A stretch of DNA of 64,000 bases from Pogonophryne albipinna (lineage: Eukaryota > Chordata > Actinopteri > Perciformes > Artedidraconidae), in NCBI GenBank assembly GCA_028583405.1, contig CM053249.1, positions 42,189,499 to 42,253,498 on the forward strand, read 5' to 3'. The notes beneath the pieces were generated by a model. The model worked only from the letters and a program-made list of their open reading frames with translations, was not told where the DNA came from and did not search any database. Position numbers and translations under genes: made by a program. Below, piece after piece: positions 55,590-64,000 of the stretch. Numbering within the stretch: position 1 is the first letter of the stretch; every line of letters starts with the position of its first letter.

Positions 55590-56010
55590 TATTGACCTCT
55601 TTGACCCATCTGTGTGATTGTGTGAAGCTGACAAGTGAGCGGCCCGACCAAGCAAGGAGGCAGAGGCAGAACGTCCAAAATACAACCCGGTGTGGGCATT
55701 TATTACAGCATGAACACAATGACACACACACAGCCTTAATCCTGCTGTTGTTTCCTTGAGCACAGCACAGCCTGCAGCCACAAGGATCTCACACACACTA
55801 CCTGCCTCTCTAACAGCAAAACCCCAGAGCCTAAATGCCCAACCCAATCAACCCAACAGGACACAGGTGAGGGGGGAGGAGACAACACAGGGCACCAGGT
55901 GCACACAATCAACGACAGACATGGGGAAAGGGGAACACTTTTCAACAACAAAAAACTAAACAACCCGTAACGGAGGCCGAGATCTATGAGCCCAGAGACC
56001 TCCGTGACAG
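55590..56010. other. Unidentified insert in intron 1 of the zinc-ribbon gene
   Basis: The segment is rich in CACACA and AACCCAAC words and ends with GGAGGCCGAGATCTATGAGC...GACCTCCGTGACAG. It has no reading frame of note and no target duplication that I could find. It might be part of an LTR element. Confidence 0.3.
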
Positions 56011-56295
56011 ATTGTGATGTTTAAATGTTGTAAATATTTTTGTTAGTCCCACACAGTGTTTTTGGTACAAAAAAGAGAGCAACAATGCGTATTGTTCTTT
56101 GTAAAATAATGATGTTGCTGTAGGAAATGGCAGAAACAGCAGGTGTACCTTAGCTCTTGCATGCAAATAACAATTAGTCTTACACAATGCAAGATACCTT
56201 AATGTTGCTTGTATAATAATCCAAAAGAAACAGTATTAATGGGTTTAAGGTAGCGGGTCAAACAAATGTGTGTCAACTGCTTTTGTTCATTTCAG

Positions 56296-56464
56296 GTGCG
56301 GAAACTTGAGGCTCTAGGCTACAAGCCAATTCTATTTTATGGCAAGCCAAAAAGGGCTTCAAATAGGTGGGCTGCTGATCTAATAACCCATCTGCCCCCC
56401 ACTCCTACCAACAAAACCATATTGGGCAAAATGCAGAGGGCTTATGAATTCCTCTTGACAAAGG
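56296..56464 (+). CDS. Zinc-ribbon gene, exon 2 (56 codons plus 1 base)
   Basis: After a TTCATTTCAG acceptor the exon reads VRKLEALGYKPILFYGKPKR, then ASNRWAADLITHLPPTP and KTILGKMQRAYEFLLTK, with a GTAAGA donor. It enters in phase 0 as exon 1 requires. The FYGK, WAADL and LPPTP words look like a folded domain under constraint, not random sequence. I do not know the family. Confidence 0.65.
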
Positions 56465-56499
56465 GTAAGAGTATTTTCTTTTTCAAAAGATTGTGTTAA

Positions 56500-56690
56500 A
56501 GGGTAGGGTAGGTAAGAATGGAAAAACCAGCTCGAGTGCGCTAGAATTTGAAAGTACGCAGCCGAAAGAAATCTGCCCCTTCCTTCAGACTTCCTTACAG
56601 AGCCCCTCCTCCTACATACACGAACGCGCACATGACCAATGAGGGCACGAGATAAGTTTGGGCACAGATGGAAGGCTGACAGGCAGGTAG
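56500..56690. mobile_element. Truncated TTAA MITE, second copy
   Basis: Starting after TTAA (56496-56499), GGGTAGGGTAGGTAA and on through ACCAGCTCGAGTGCGCTAGA, CACGAACGCGCACATGACCA and GGAAGGCTGACAGGCAGG repeats the reverse complement of 4681-5023. It carries a 25-bp extra segment. It stops abruptly where the 51-bp array begins, and its other end is missing. Confidence 0.85.
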
Positions 56691-57714
56691 GCCATCCAGC
56701 AACAACCACAGACCCTTAGCAGAGAGCAGCAAGAGAGACCAGCTTCCGAGCAACAACTACAGACCATTAGCAGAGAGCAGCAAGAGAGACCAGCTCCCGA
56801 GCAACAACCACAGACTGTTAGCAGAGAGCAGCAAGAGAGTCCAGCTTCCGAGCAACAACTACAGACCTTTAGCAGAGAGCAGCAAGAGAGACCAGCTCCC
56901 GAGCAACAACTACAGACTGTTAGCAGAGAGCAGCAAGAGAGACCAGCTACCGAGCAACAACCACAGACTGTTAGCAGAGAGCACCAAGAGAGACCAGCTA
57001 CCGAGCAACAACCACAGACTGTTAGCAGAGAGCAGCAAGAGAGACCAGCTACCGAGCAACAACCACAGACTCTTAGCAGAGAGCAGCAAGAGAGTCCAGC
57101 TCCCGAGCAACAACCACAGACTGTTAGCAGAGAGCAGCAAGAGAGACCAGCTCCCGAGCAACAACCACAGACTGTTAGCAGAGAGCAGCAAGAGAGACCA
57201 GCTCCCGAGCAACAACCACAGACCCTTAGCAGAGAGTAGCAAGAGAGACCAGCTACCGAGCAACAACCACAGACTGTTAGCAGAGAGCAGCAAGAGAGAC
57301 CAGCTCCCGAGCAACAACCACAGACCCTTAGCAGAGAGCAGCAAGAGAGACCAGCTTCCGAGCAACAACTACAGACCATTAGCAGAGAGCAGCAAGAGAG
57401 ACCAGCTCCCGAGCAACAACCAAAGACTGTTAGCAGAGAGCAGCAAGAGAGACCAGCTACCGAGCAACAACCACAGACTGTTAGCAGAGAGCAGCAAGAG
57501 AGACCAGCTCCCGAGCAACAACCACAGACTGTTAGCAGAGAGCAGCAAGAGAGACCAGCTACCGAGCAACAACCACAGACTGTTAGCAGAGAGCAGCAAG
57601 AGAGACCAGCTACCGAGCAACAACCACAGACTGTTAGCAGAGAGCAGCAAGAGAGACCAGCTCCCGAGCAACAACCACAGACTGTTAGCAGAGAGCAGCA
57701 AGAGAGTCATTTCA
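56691..57714 (+). repeat. 51-bp VNTR, 20 units, open frame of 17-residue repeats
   Basis: Twenty units, each exactly 51 bp, run from 56700. On the plus strand each unit translates as EQQPQTVSREQQERPAP with small changes (P/S/T at the end, TV/TL/TI/TF in the middle). One unit has TAG instead of CAG at 57237-57239. On the minus strand the same array gives Leu/Ser-rich frames. The open frame continues past the array to about 57850, ending in an NLS-like PKKKKMK. As a spliced exon it would not match the phase of exons 2 and 3, so it is probably an intronic minisatellite. Confidence 0.9.
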
Positions 57715-58487
57715 TTCTTAATCTGGTGCCATGTTCAACCTCTCTCTCCTCTTCTTCCTCACAATCCGGTATTCTTCCTCCTCATGCCATCTCCCAGTCT
57801 TCTCTGAATGAACAGCCAAAAAAGAAGAAGATGAAAACAGAAGTTTTTACTTCACACACTAATAATACATTTGATACCAGGCACATTTCACTTAAATCAA
57901 TTATTGTGTCGCTAAGCCAGGTTTCATTCAGTTAACCAGACCAGTGCACAGCATGTTATTGTTAATATATTGTTTAGCTGCGTTTTGGTGGCTTATGAAA
58001 GGGTCATGGTTAATATTGATGCCTGGCTAACCTAAGAGGGTTTTGTGAAGCCTGCCCAGGACATTTTGCTGGATTACATGAAATAGGGACAAACATATTT
58101 GACACAAATAGACAAGTCTGCAGATCATTTTACAATGTTTGATTTACTTCACAATTATATAGTTAATCTCATGGGGACAGGGTTTTATTCTCAAGAGAGA
58201 CCTGATCAAAACACAACAGCTATATGGAAAACATTTTCAGATAGACTAGACATGTATACAAAGTAAAATAGAACATAACTCATAAAAGCAAAAAGAGGTT
58301 TATTAGACAAAGGAGAATTAAATGAAGAGATCATCATAAAATTGCCTGCAAGAGCAACCTCCACGGACACACTCACATGAAGTGGAATAACGGATAACTT
58401 CACTTTGTGAACAAAACGTTGAACATATATTTCATTCAGCTGTAAAGCATGGTTGACTAAACGTTTTATTCTCTTTATATATTTAAG

Positions 58488-58555
58488 GTTGCCACACATG
58501 TAGAAGACAGAAGGTCTTCCAGTTTGACCAAATAACTGGGAGAAGGATCAATAAG
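58488..58555 (+). CDS. Zinc-ribbon gene, exon 3 (22 codons plus 2 bases)
   Basis: With the last base of exon 2, the exon completes Gly and reads CHTCRRQKVFQFDQITGRR then INK, followed by a GTAAGT-type donor (GTAAGTT). The acceptor ATTTAAG is less pyrimidine-rich than usual. The phase-1 join is exact and supports the three-exon model. CHTC may supply half of a further metal site, and the exon exits in phase 0. Confidence 0.6.
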
Positions 58556-58755
58556 GTAAGTTGCAGAAGCCATACTTTTTCCCTTTTTTTCATTTGGTTG
58601 ATTGTCTGACTCATTAACTCATTCAGGCCTTTTTAAAGATACTAAAAAAAAAAATCTTCAAATACAATTATTGTTTCCTGTGTGTCTGTGTGTTGGTGCG
58701 GCTGGATTATGAGGACAATACGCATGGATACACACCAGCATTATAAGGACGTTTC

Positions 58756-58794
58756 GACTTGTGAAGACAAAACTGGTGTCCTCACAAGTCGCGC
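58756..58794. repeat. Small inverted repeat
   Basis: GACTTGTGAAGAC and GTGTCCTCACAAGTC are near-perfect complements separated by about 9 bases. It could be the centre of a short palindromic MITE and has no other support. Confidence 0.6.
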
Positions 58795-59043
58795 AGTGTC
58801 GAAGCACTTATCAATTTTATGTAAATAAAACCCTCCCGCTTTTTCTCGGTATGTCCTAATAAACCGCCTATACCTGATTTCTAGTGTATATTTGTGTGTG
58901 CTCATTGTGTATAAAACGCTCGTACAGCCGATTCATGATATTGCAGTTTCATACACATTTCCCTCTCGTTTTACACAAAATAAGCGCTTTTCATTGGCTG
59001 GACACACCTGCTCACTGATTGGGCGGCTAAAGAGTCAATCAGG

Positions 59044-59183
59044 CAGGTTCTCATCAGGGATTGGCCAGCAGTCATCACGCGGGCAGGTTCTCATCAGGGA
59101 TTGGCCAGCAGTCATCACGCGGGCAGGTTCTCATCAGGGATTGGCCAGCAGTCATCACGCGGGCAGGTTCTCATCAGGGATTG
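59044..59183 (+). promoter_or_regulatory. 40-bp tandem repeat carrying CCAAT boxes
   Basis: Units starting CAGGTTCTCATCAGGGATTG recur at 59044, 59084, 59124 and 59164, exactly 40 bp apart. Each has GATTGGCCAG, an inverted CCAAT box (NF-Y type), and the fourth unit is partial. Two more ATTGG/GATTGGG sites stand just upstream (58995 and 59018). An array of CCAAT boxes about 100-250 bp before a spliced leader is promoter-like, but promoter function is an inference. Confidence 0.5.
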
Positions 59184-59220
59184 GTCTTTCAGTGTTCGGT
59201 CAATGTCTCACCAAGAAACA

Positions 59221-59293
59221 GTAGCAGTAGTACATGACTGAGGAGATGGCTGAGGAGATCGCTGACGGCAATGCGGACTTTTAACCAAAACTG
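59221..59293 (+). other. Candidate non-coding leader exon of the hAT-derived gene
   Basis: The segment downstream of the CCAAT array ends CCAAAACTG|GTAAGTG, a strong donor. It contains only a 16-codon frame (MTEEMAEEIADGNADF then stop), so it would be untranslated. The first coding exon of the downstream gene begins with ATG directly after its acceptor, which fits a non-coding leader. A second strong donor (TACA|GTAAGTC) lies at 60119 and could be an alternative. Confidence 0.35.
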
Positions 59294-60160
59294 GTAAGTG
59301 ATATTTTTGATCATGTATTTTAAACAAAATATAAGGATTTAAATGTTTGTTTGGTGGCTAGCTACAACCTAGCATCAAAACTGCAGCTGTTCGTTTATTA
59401 CTTTGTTTGTCCGGCTCGGTGTAAGCCACGTACGGGTCATGCTCCCCATCGCTTTTCGTGTGTATAGGATGAAGTTAGTTAGTTATTTAGTAAGTTAATC
59501 CTACCGAGACACTGCATTTTACTGGAAACGTTACATTAACCTTTAGCTCTGCTGTCAGTTAGCACAGTTTAGCTTAGCATCAACCACATGGTAATGACTT
59601 CCGCTTTACAACTGAATTAAATGCAATGTGATATTAAAAGGCTGACTATTTATGCCCACTCATGTGTGTTGATTACTAGTTATACTACTGGCCTGTTACT
59701 TTTTGAATAAATAATCCAAAGCTCTCAAGTCTCACACATTTGGCGTGAGACACACGCATTTCACTCCATTCACACGCTCACACGCCACACCTTGTATTTC
59801 TCACGCAGAGATTTCTTTCCAGGGTACCGCCCACCAAGTTGCGCCGCAATTTTGTAAACAAACTAGTACAGAATCACTGTAGCCACGCATCAACCAATCA
59901 AAAGAATGTAAGCTGTCGAACAGCCAATTAGAAAATAACATGGCTGTATCCGGGTAGGATTTAGACATTCCGCTACAACATTACATTCTGATTCCATTCC
60001 AATGATTAAGACGCTCGCTGAAGAGTAACCAAAGAGGACGGCTGTCACATAGTCACTCACTGACATTTTGCGTGGCTACAGACTGCTCGACGTGGGAGAA
60101 GACCATATTTTCAGTACAGTAAGTCATCTCATCATTGATTTCCGTTGTTATGGAATATAT

Positions 60161-61164
60161 TAGGGGTGTAACGGTTCACAGAAGTCACGGTTCGGTTCGT
60201 ACCTCGGTTTGGAGGTCACGGTTCGGTACGGTTCGGTACAACAAGAAAAAGCAAAAAAAAGTCCCAAATGCATAATTCCAGGTTTGTTGTTATTTATGTT
60301 TGAACAGTAGTGCAAGTTTCAGTTTAAAAATAAAGAACTCTGACATTTTTGAATAATTAACTGTATTAAACAGTTAAAAACAAACCATACACAGTACACT
60401 CAGATGGCCATATTATCTATAATGGCTGATGTCAAACAAAAAGGTTTCATCAAGCTGTAAAACTAAAAAGAATGTCTTGAAAATATGACATCATAAATAA
60501 TAAGAAAGTGTTTCAAGAGCGCAAAGTCGTTGAAAAACATATGCCAAAAGCTTCTGTTATTTATTTTGGTCTCTCGGCTCTCATGTCTATTGGCTTCTTA
60601 AAAACAGCGGGGATCAGCTGTTGAACTGCTGCTGTCTTTTGCCGGGCTCCGGTGATTGGCAAATCTGGGTGATGCCTTCTGATATGATTTAGCATGTTTG
60701 GCGTGTGTTACCATTAGCATACCGCACCGCTGTAGAACAACGGCGACACACCGTCCTCGTCCGATCCACCACTCGCACACTTAATCGTTATTGTAGTCCA
60801 CAGGGAACCCGAAATGTTCCCACACAGCTGATTTAAAAGAAGCAGGTGGGTTCTAGCTCCTGTGTGTTGTGTGAACTCGCCATACTAACTTTTCTTCTTC
60901 TTGTATTTTGTTAGTTTTGTTGTTGTGTTTCTTCTTGTTCTTCATTTGTCGTTTAAGGGCAGCTGGCAAACAGCTTTTAGGCGCAATACCGCCCCCTGGA
61001 TTATAAATAGTGTAGTGGATACTGCCCTGAATGAAAGACTTTTTTCCCACTCGTAAAAAAAAGGCGTATTCGTCATGTGACTGCGTGTCCCGAACCGTGA
61101 CGTCTGAACCGTGACGTCTGAACCGTGACGGTACGGGACGAATACGGATACCGTTACACCCCTA
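60161..61164. mobile_element. hAT MITE, 1.0 kb, 8-bp target duplication
   Basis: The ends TAGGGGTGTAACGGT are matched exactly by the reverse complement at the right end (ACCGTTACACCCCTA, with a one-base difference further in). GAATATAT flanks both sides (60153-60160 and 61165-61172). CACGGTTCGG-type words are repeated near both ends. No transposase is present. It lies in the presumed first intron of the hAT-derived gene. Confidence 0.9.
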
Positions 61165-61714
61165 GAATATATGTCCAGGGAGCTTTTAGCTAACAGTTTG
61201 ACTGACTATATTAGAGTATGCATGAACTAGCCTAGCTAGCCGGTTGAATCCCTGCTAGCTAATTTCAGCAGCTATTCTGACGCTTGTTTTCTTCGGAATT
61301 TTGCGCCGACACTAACTTATTATAATGATTATTATTGTTATTTATTATTATCATTGTTGTTATTGTTATTGTAGTAAGCACCAAGGCTATTTGCTCCCTT
61401 GTTGGACTGTCCCTGTGCCTCCTATTTTCCCGGTGTGTGTGTGCGCGCGCGCCAGGGCTGGAAATAAATTTTTCAAAACATTTGAATATTTACACAACAC
61501 ATGAACATTTACCAGCCACTGGGGAAAATCTACCAGCCATTCAGTAGTAAACCAATGGTACATTTGTATTATGTATTTAAAATCTACCAGCCACTGTTAT
61601 GTTTTACCAGCATTTGGCTGATGGTTGGTGTTCATTTCCATCCCTGGCGTGAGTGTGTGTATATTTTATCAGAAAACAAAGCATATTAATAATTATTGCA
61701 TTTGTCTTTCAAAG

Positions 61715-62176
61715 ATGTCAGGAAAGAGGCAACTAAGCATTCTTTCATGCTTTCAAAACAATCAGCTCCCTAAAAAGGTGGCCAGGTCAGAGGACACTGT
61801 AGAGGAGGCAGTAGAGGAGGCAGTAGAGGAGACTGTGGAGGAGGTAGAGGAGGCAGTGGAGGAGACTGGGGAGAACCCATTGGAAACAGAGAAAAGGAGA
61901 GAATTATGTGGAGCAGCCACATATAGGTGTTCCTTTAAGAAGGAGTGGTCAACTCGATGGCCATTCATCACAATGGGAACCACCAGCTCCTTCTACTGGT
62001 GCTCAGTGTGCAGACAAGAGAACTCCTGTGCTCATCAAGGCGCGAGGGACATAAGCAGGCATGTGGAAGGCAAGGGACATCGGGCCAAAGAACAGTCTCT
62101 AAACTCAGTCAGCAGTATTGCACAGTGCTACGTGCCAGAAACTTCTGTTGGAGGCATGAGTGTACAAGAGGCCAAG
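61715..62176 (+). CDS. hAT-derived gene, exon with acidic repeat and zinc finger
   Basis: The acceptor TCTTTCAAAG is followed directly by MSGKRQLSILSCFQNNQLPK. Next comes a Glu/Val repeat (VEEAVEEAVEE and on), then STRWPFITMGTTSSFYWCSV with CRQEN and DISRHVEGKGH. CSVC with the two His near the end makes a BED/TTF-like zinc finger that would bind DNA. The exon is 154 codons with phase 0 exit at GTACAT. The ATG context and acceptor coincide, so this is taken as the start. Confidence 0.7.
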
Positions 62177-62321
62177 GTACATACAGTACAGTGTAGCACA
62201 GGAAAACTAAAAAGCTGGCGGAAATGTTTGATGAATTACATTTCTCTTCAAATTGATGGTCATATTACCTTGAAAACGTATTTAAGGTTATGAGGTATGT
62301 AATCAGTTGTTTCTGTTGCAG

Positions 62322-62939
62322 ACCAGGAGGGCTGAGGTGAAGGTTGCTGTTGCAATGGTGCAGCACAATGTTCCCTTTGCCGTTGCTGACCATTTCAGCC
62401 CCTTGTACAAAGAATGTTTTAGAGACTCCCCTACAGCTCAGGGCTTTAAGAGCGCAAGCACAAAAACAACGTGCCTCATAAATGAAGCAGTGGCACCTCA
62501 TTTTAAGAAGGAACTGGTGATGAAGATGAGAGAGAATCCCTTCACACTTGTCACAGATGGCTCGAATTTTCATTTCATTTCAAACCTTTATTTATACAGA
62601 TAAATCCCATTGAGATCATTGATCTCTTTTTCAAGGGAGACCTGCTCAAGTAGTTCCACATGAAACATAAAAACATAAATAGAACAACAAAAGGACATCT
62701 TACAGCATCATTTACATAATTATCCACATAAACAGGTACCAATAGCTTCCGATTGACTAGCATCCAACCGAGCTTTAAAAACATTTAGTGGCACCAGATT
62801 GTTCAGTTTCCATTTAATTTGCAGACTATTCCAAGACAGAGGAGCTGCGCATCTAAAAGCTGTCTTCCCTAAGACAGTCCTAGCAGTTGGCACATTTAAT
62901 AAAACCACAGCATTCGATCTCAGGCAGTAGCTGATACTG
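62322..62939 (+). pseudogene. hAT-derived gene, exon interrupted by a LINE tail
   Basis: After a TTCTGTTGCAG acceptor the frame reads TRRAEVKVAVAMVQHNVPFA, FSPLYKECFRDSPTAQ and ENPFTLVTDGSN up to 62567. LINE sequence then intervenes to about 62931, and the exon's last codons (GATACTG) follow before a GTATGT donor. The phase into the next exon (G|GT) is right only if the LINE is ignored. The first catalytic Asp (TDG) is next to the insertion. Confidence 0.75.
62568..62931 (-). mobile_element. 5'-truncated LINE tail, same family as 21.05-25.96 kb
   Basis: On the minus strand it encodes MVLLNVPTARTVLGKTAFRC then AAPLSWNSLQIKWKLN and a stop after GTCLCG, closely matching the end of the LINE ORF at 24530-24714. 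The 3' region ATCCCATTGAGATCATTGAT...(reversed) and an AAATGAAAT-type tail follow. It inserted in antisense relative to the host gene. Confidence 0.88.
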
Positions 62940-63052
62940 GTATGTGCTTAACAACTTCTATCAGTAATTAGTACTTATTTTTTATCCATTTCTACATGCA
63001 GTCATACAATTTGAACAACATATTGTTTTAGTTATGGTCCTTATTGTTACAG

Positions 63053-63378
63053 GTCTAGAGAAGATGAATCCTCTCACTGTCAGAATTTTTGACACCAACA
63101 AAGTTGTGCACAGGTTCCTTGATATGTGCACCACCAGTGGGCGGAGTTGTGGCACCGCTGAAGTGATCTACACAAAAATCAATGACAACTTGCAGGAAAA
63201 TGACATCCCTTGGTGAAATTGTGTAGGTCTCTCTATTGACAATGCCCCTGTAAATACAGGTGCCAGAAATTCAATCTCAGCCAGAATGTTGAAGGAAAAT
63301 GGCAGTATTTACATCCATGGATGCCCCTGTCATATCATCCACAACACTGCCAAACATGCGGGGCAGAAGTTTATGGAA
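63053..63378 (+). pseudogene. hAT-derived gene, exon with second catalytic Asp and a stop codon
   Basis: The exon reads [20 protein letters not shown], then LQENDIPW, an in-frame TGA, NCVGLSIDNAPVNTGARNSI and IYIHGCPCHIIHNTAKHAGQ, ending KFME at GTAAGT. SIDN holds the second Asp of the hAT triad, and CPCH...H is the conserved CxxH region. TGA at 63214-63216 likely replaces TCA (Ser). Confidence 0.8.
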
Positions 63379-63485
63379 GTAAGTTCGAACATGTACACTC
63401 TATATTACCAATCCGTTAAGCCCAATGCCATGTAAAACAGTTTGCTGATAGTGTTGCAATAGATACTTGAATTCATGTATTGCAG

Positions 63486-63570
63486 ATATCCGGATTTGAT
63501 CCAGAGGATCTGACCGTGGATGTTGGGTACTGGTTTAAAGGAAGCACCAACCGTAAAGGTTACCTGGCAG
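63486..63570 (+). CDS. hAT-derived gene, short exon
   Basis: Reading ISGFDPEDLTVDVGYWFKGS then TNRKGYLA, it enters in phase 0 and leaves one base. The GTTTGT donor at 63571 is chosen over GTTACC at 63559 because GYLA continues naturally into EFCEF. Both give the same phase. Confidence 0.65.
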
Positions 63571-63660
63571 GTTTGTGATTCAACCAGCTCTACTGTTATA
63601 CAACAAAATGCAGACATTTTTAATTTGTTTACTGTTGATGTTATGTTTTATATTTTCCAG

Positions 63661-63795
63661 AATTTTGTGAATTCCATGAGAGCGAGTACATGGAAATGCT
63701 GCTGCACATTTCAGTGCGATGGTTAAGCCTGGAGAGGTGCATCACACGAATTCTGCGACAGTATGGGCCACTTACCAGCTATTTTAAGTCTTTAA
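63661..63795 (+). CDS. hAT-derived gene, exon after the CxxH region
   Basis: From a TATTTTCCAG acceptor the exon reads EFCEFHESEYMEMLLHISVR then WLSLERCITRILRQYGPLTS and YFKSL, with a GTATGT donor. H.SVRWLSL is a hallmark phrase of this hAT branch (family: T.VRWLS). Phase 1 in, 1 out. Confidence 0.75.
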
Positions 63796-63883
63796 GTATG
63801 TTGTTTGTTTCATTGACAGTAATACAGGTGCATTACACCAGACTAAATGTGTACTTTTAAGCACTGACTGTGTTTATTTACAG

Positions 63884-64000
63884 ATGAGAAACAACCAAGA
63901 TTTAGAAGGCTGGTGGATGCATTTTCCAACCCCCTGACTGAAATCTACCTACTCTTCTATCAAGCGACGCTGCCAGTGTTCACCCTACTGAACCTCCTCC
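63884..64000 (+). CDS. hAT-derived gene, partial last exon in window
   Basis: The acceptor TTTATTTACAG leads to NEKQPRFRRLVDAFSNPLTE and IYLLFYQATLPVFTLLNLL, running off the window. Phase 1 entry fits. The FQ...P.F..LN pattern is typical of the helical stretch before the C-terminal dimerisation region. Confidence 0.75.

Larger units (their letters stand above)
55286..58555 (+). other. Split gene encoding a zinc-ribbon protein, family not recognised
   Basis: Three exons (55286-55486, 56296-56464, 58488-58555) join with phases 0, 1 and 0 and have proper GT-AG borders. The predicted protein starts at an ATG and has a Cys4 zinc ribbon, a W-containing middle segment and a CHTC motif. Introns hold an unidentified element (about 55600-56010), a truncated MITE and a 51-bp VNTR. 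Whether the gene ends nearby or continues into the exon at 61715 (also phase 0) cannot be decided from sequence alone. It may be a host gene or the first exons of an intron-bearing transposon gene. Confidence 0.55.
61715..64000 (+). pseudogene. Intron-containing hAT-transposase-derived gene, disrupted, runs off the window
   Basis: Six exons (61715-62176, 62322-62939, 63053-63378, 63486-63570, 63661-63795, 63884 onward) join in matching phases. The product is a hAT-type transposase relative: acidic leader, C..C/H..H zinc finger, first catalytic Asp in TLVTDGSN, second in GLSIDNAPVN, CPCH motif, and a downstream helical region. Exon 2 is interrupted by a LINE tail and exon 3 has an in-frame TGA at 63214, where relatives appear to have Ser. 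Intron-rich hAT-derived genes are known among domesticated transposases, but this copy is broken unless the assembly is wrong. The last catalytic Glu would lie beyond the window. Confidence 0.7.

Noticed and set aside
56612..57710. Long minus-strand frames of Cys/Leu/Ser repeats over the 51-bp array
   Set aside because: A 51-bp period without indels makes several frames open on both strands. The content is low complexity and there is no splice or promoter context, so these are shadows of the VNTR.
57726..57850. PKKKKMK nuclear-localisation-like motif as evidence for a coding exon
   Set aside because: The frame does not fit the phases of the neighbouring exons and a stop lies upstream in the array, so the motif alone does not establish a gene.

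Overview
This window looks like nuclear DNA of a ray-finned (teleost) fish. The main evidence is the crowd of DIRS, L2-like, Tx1-like, hAT, Tc1, Harbinger-like and Ty3/gypsy-like sequence, together with vertebrate-style split genes and GT-AG introns. Most of the 64 kb is nested mobile DNA. All names rest on motifs read by eye, and no database search was possible.

0-7 kb: a decayed DIRS-type tyrosine-recombinase retrotransposon with inverted and direct terminal repeats, a Tc1 remnant, a hAT element with a clean 8-bp target duplication, a TTAA-flanked MITE nested inside it, and a Harbinger-like MITE carrying a MYB/SANT-like stub. 7.2-30.4 kb, minus strand: fifteen exons of the rod of a sarcomeric-type class II myosin heavy chain, read from 30.4 kb down to 7.2 kb. 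Exon phases agree at every junction except one. The exon at 27.6 kb changes reading frame internally, and the last exon stops about 20 codons earlier than in the family, so the gene is probably broken. Its introns hold a 22-bp minisatellite and four further hAT-type insertions. They also hold an L2-like LINE split by about 7.5 kb of later DNA, which contains a LINE with an uninterrupted endonuclease/reverse-transcriptase ORF and a 2A-like peptide motif.

30.9-53.3 kb: mostly retrotransposons. A Tx1-like LINE (33.5-39.1 kb) has a 14-bp target duplication, lacks its reverse-transcriptase core, and has a solo LTR in ORF1. A second, more decayed Tx1-like LINE (43.6-49.8 kb) is split by a TTAA-flanked element. 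Smaller pieces of hAT-BED, DIRS, L2 3' ends and gypsy integrase lie between them. A 76-bp-arm hairpin followed by two short tandem arrays sits at 51.7-52.3 kb.

55.3-64 kb, plus strand: two split genes. The first (exons at 55.3, 56.3 and 58.5 kb) encodes a CxxC...CxxC zinc ribbon and two further conserved-looking segments whose exon phases fit exactly. I do not recognise the family. A 20-unit, 51-bp VNTR that is open on both strands apart from one TAG lies in its second intron. The second (61.7 kb to the window edge) is an intron-containing hAT-transposase-derived gene. It carries a LINE insertion in one exon and an in-frame stop in another, so this copy is probably dead. A CCAAT-rich tandem repeat and a candidate leader exon lie upstream of it.
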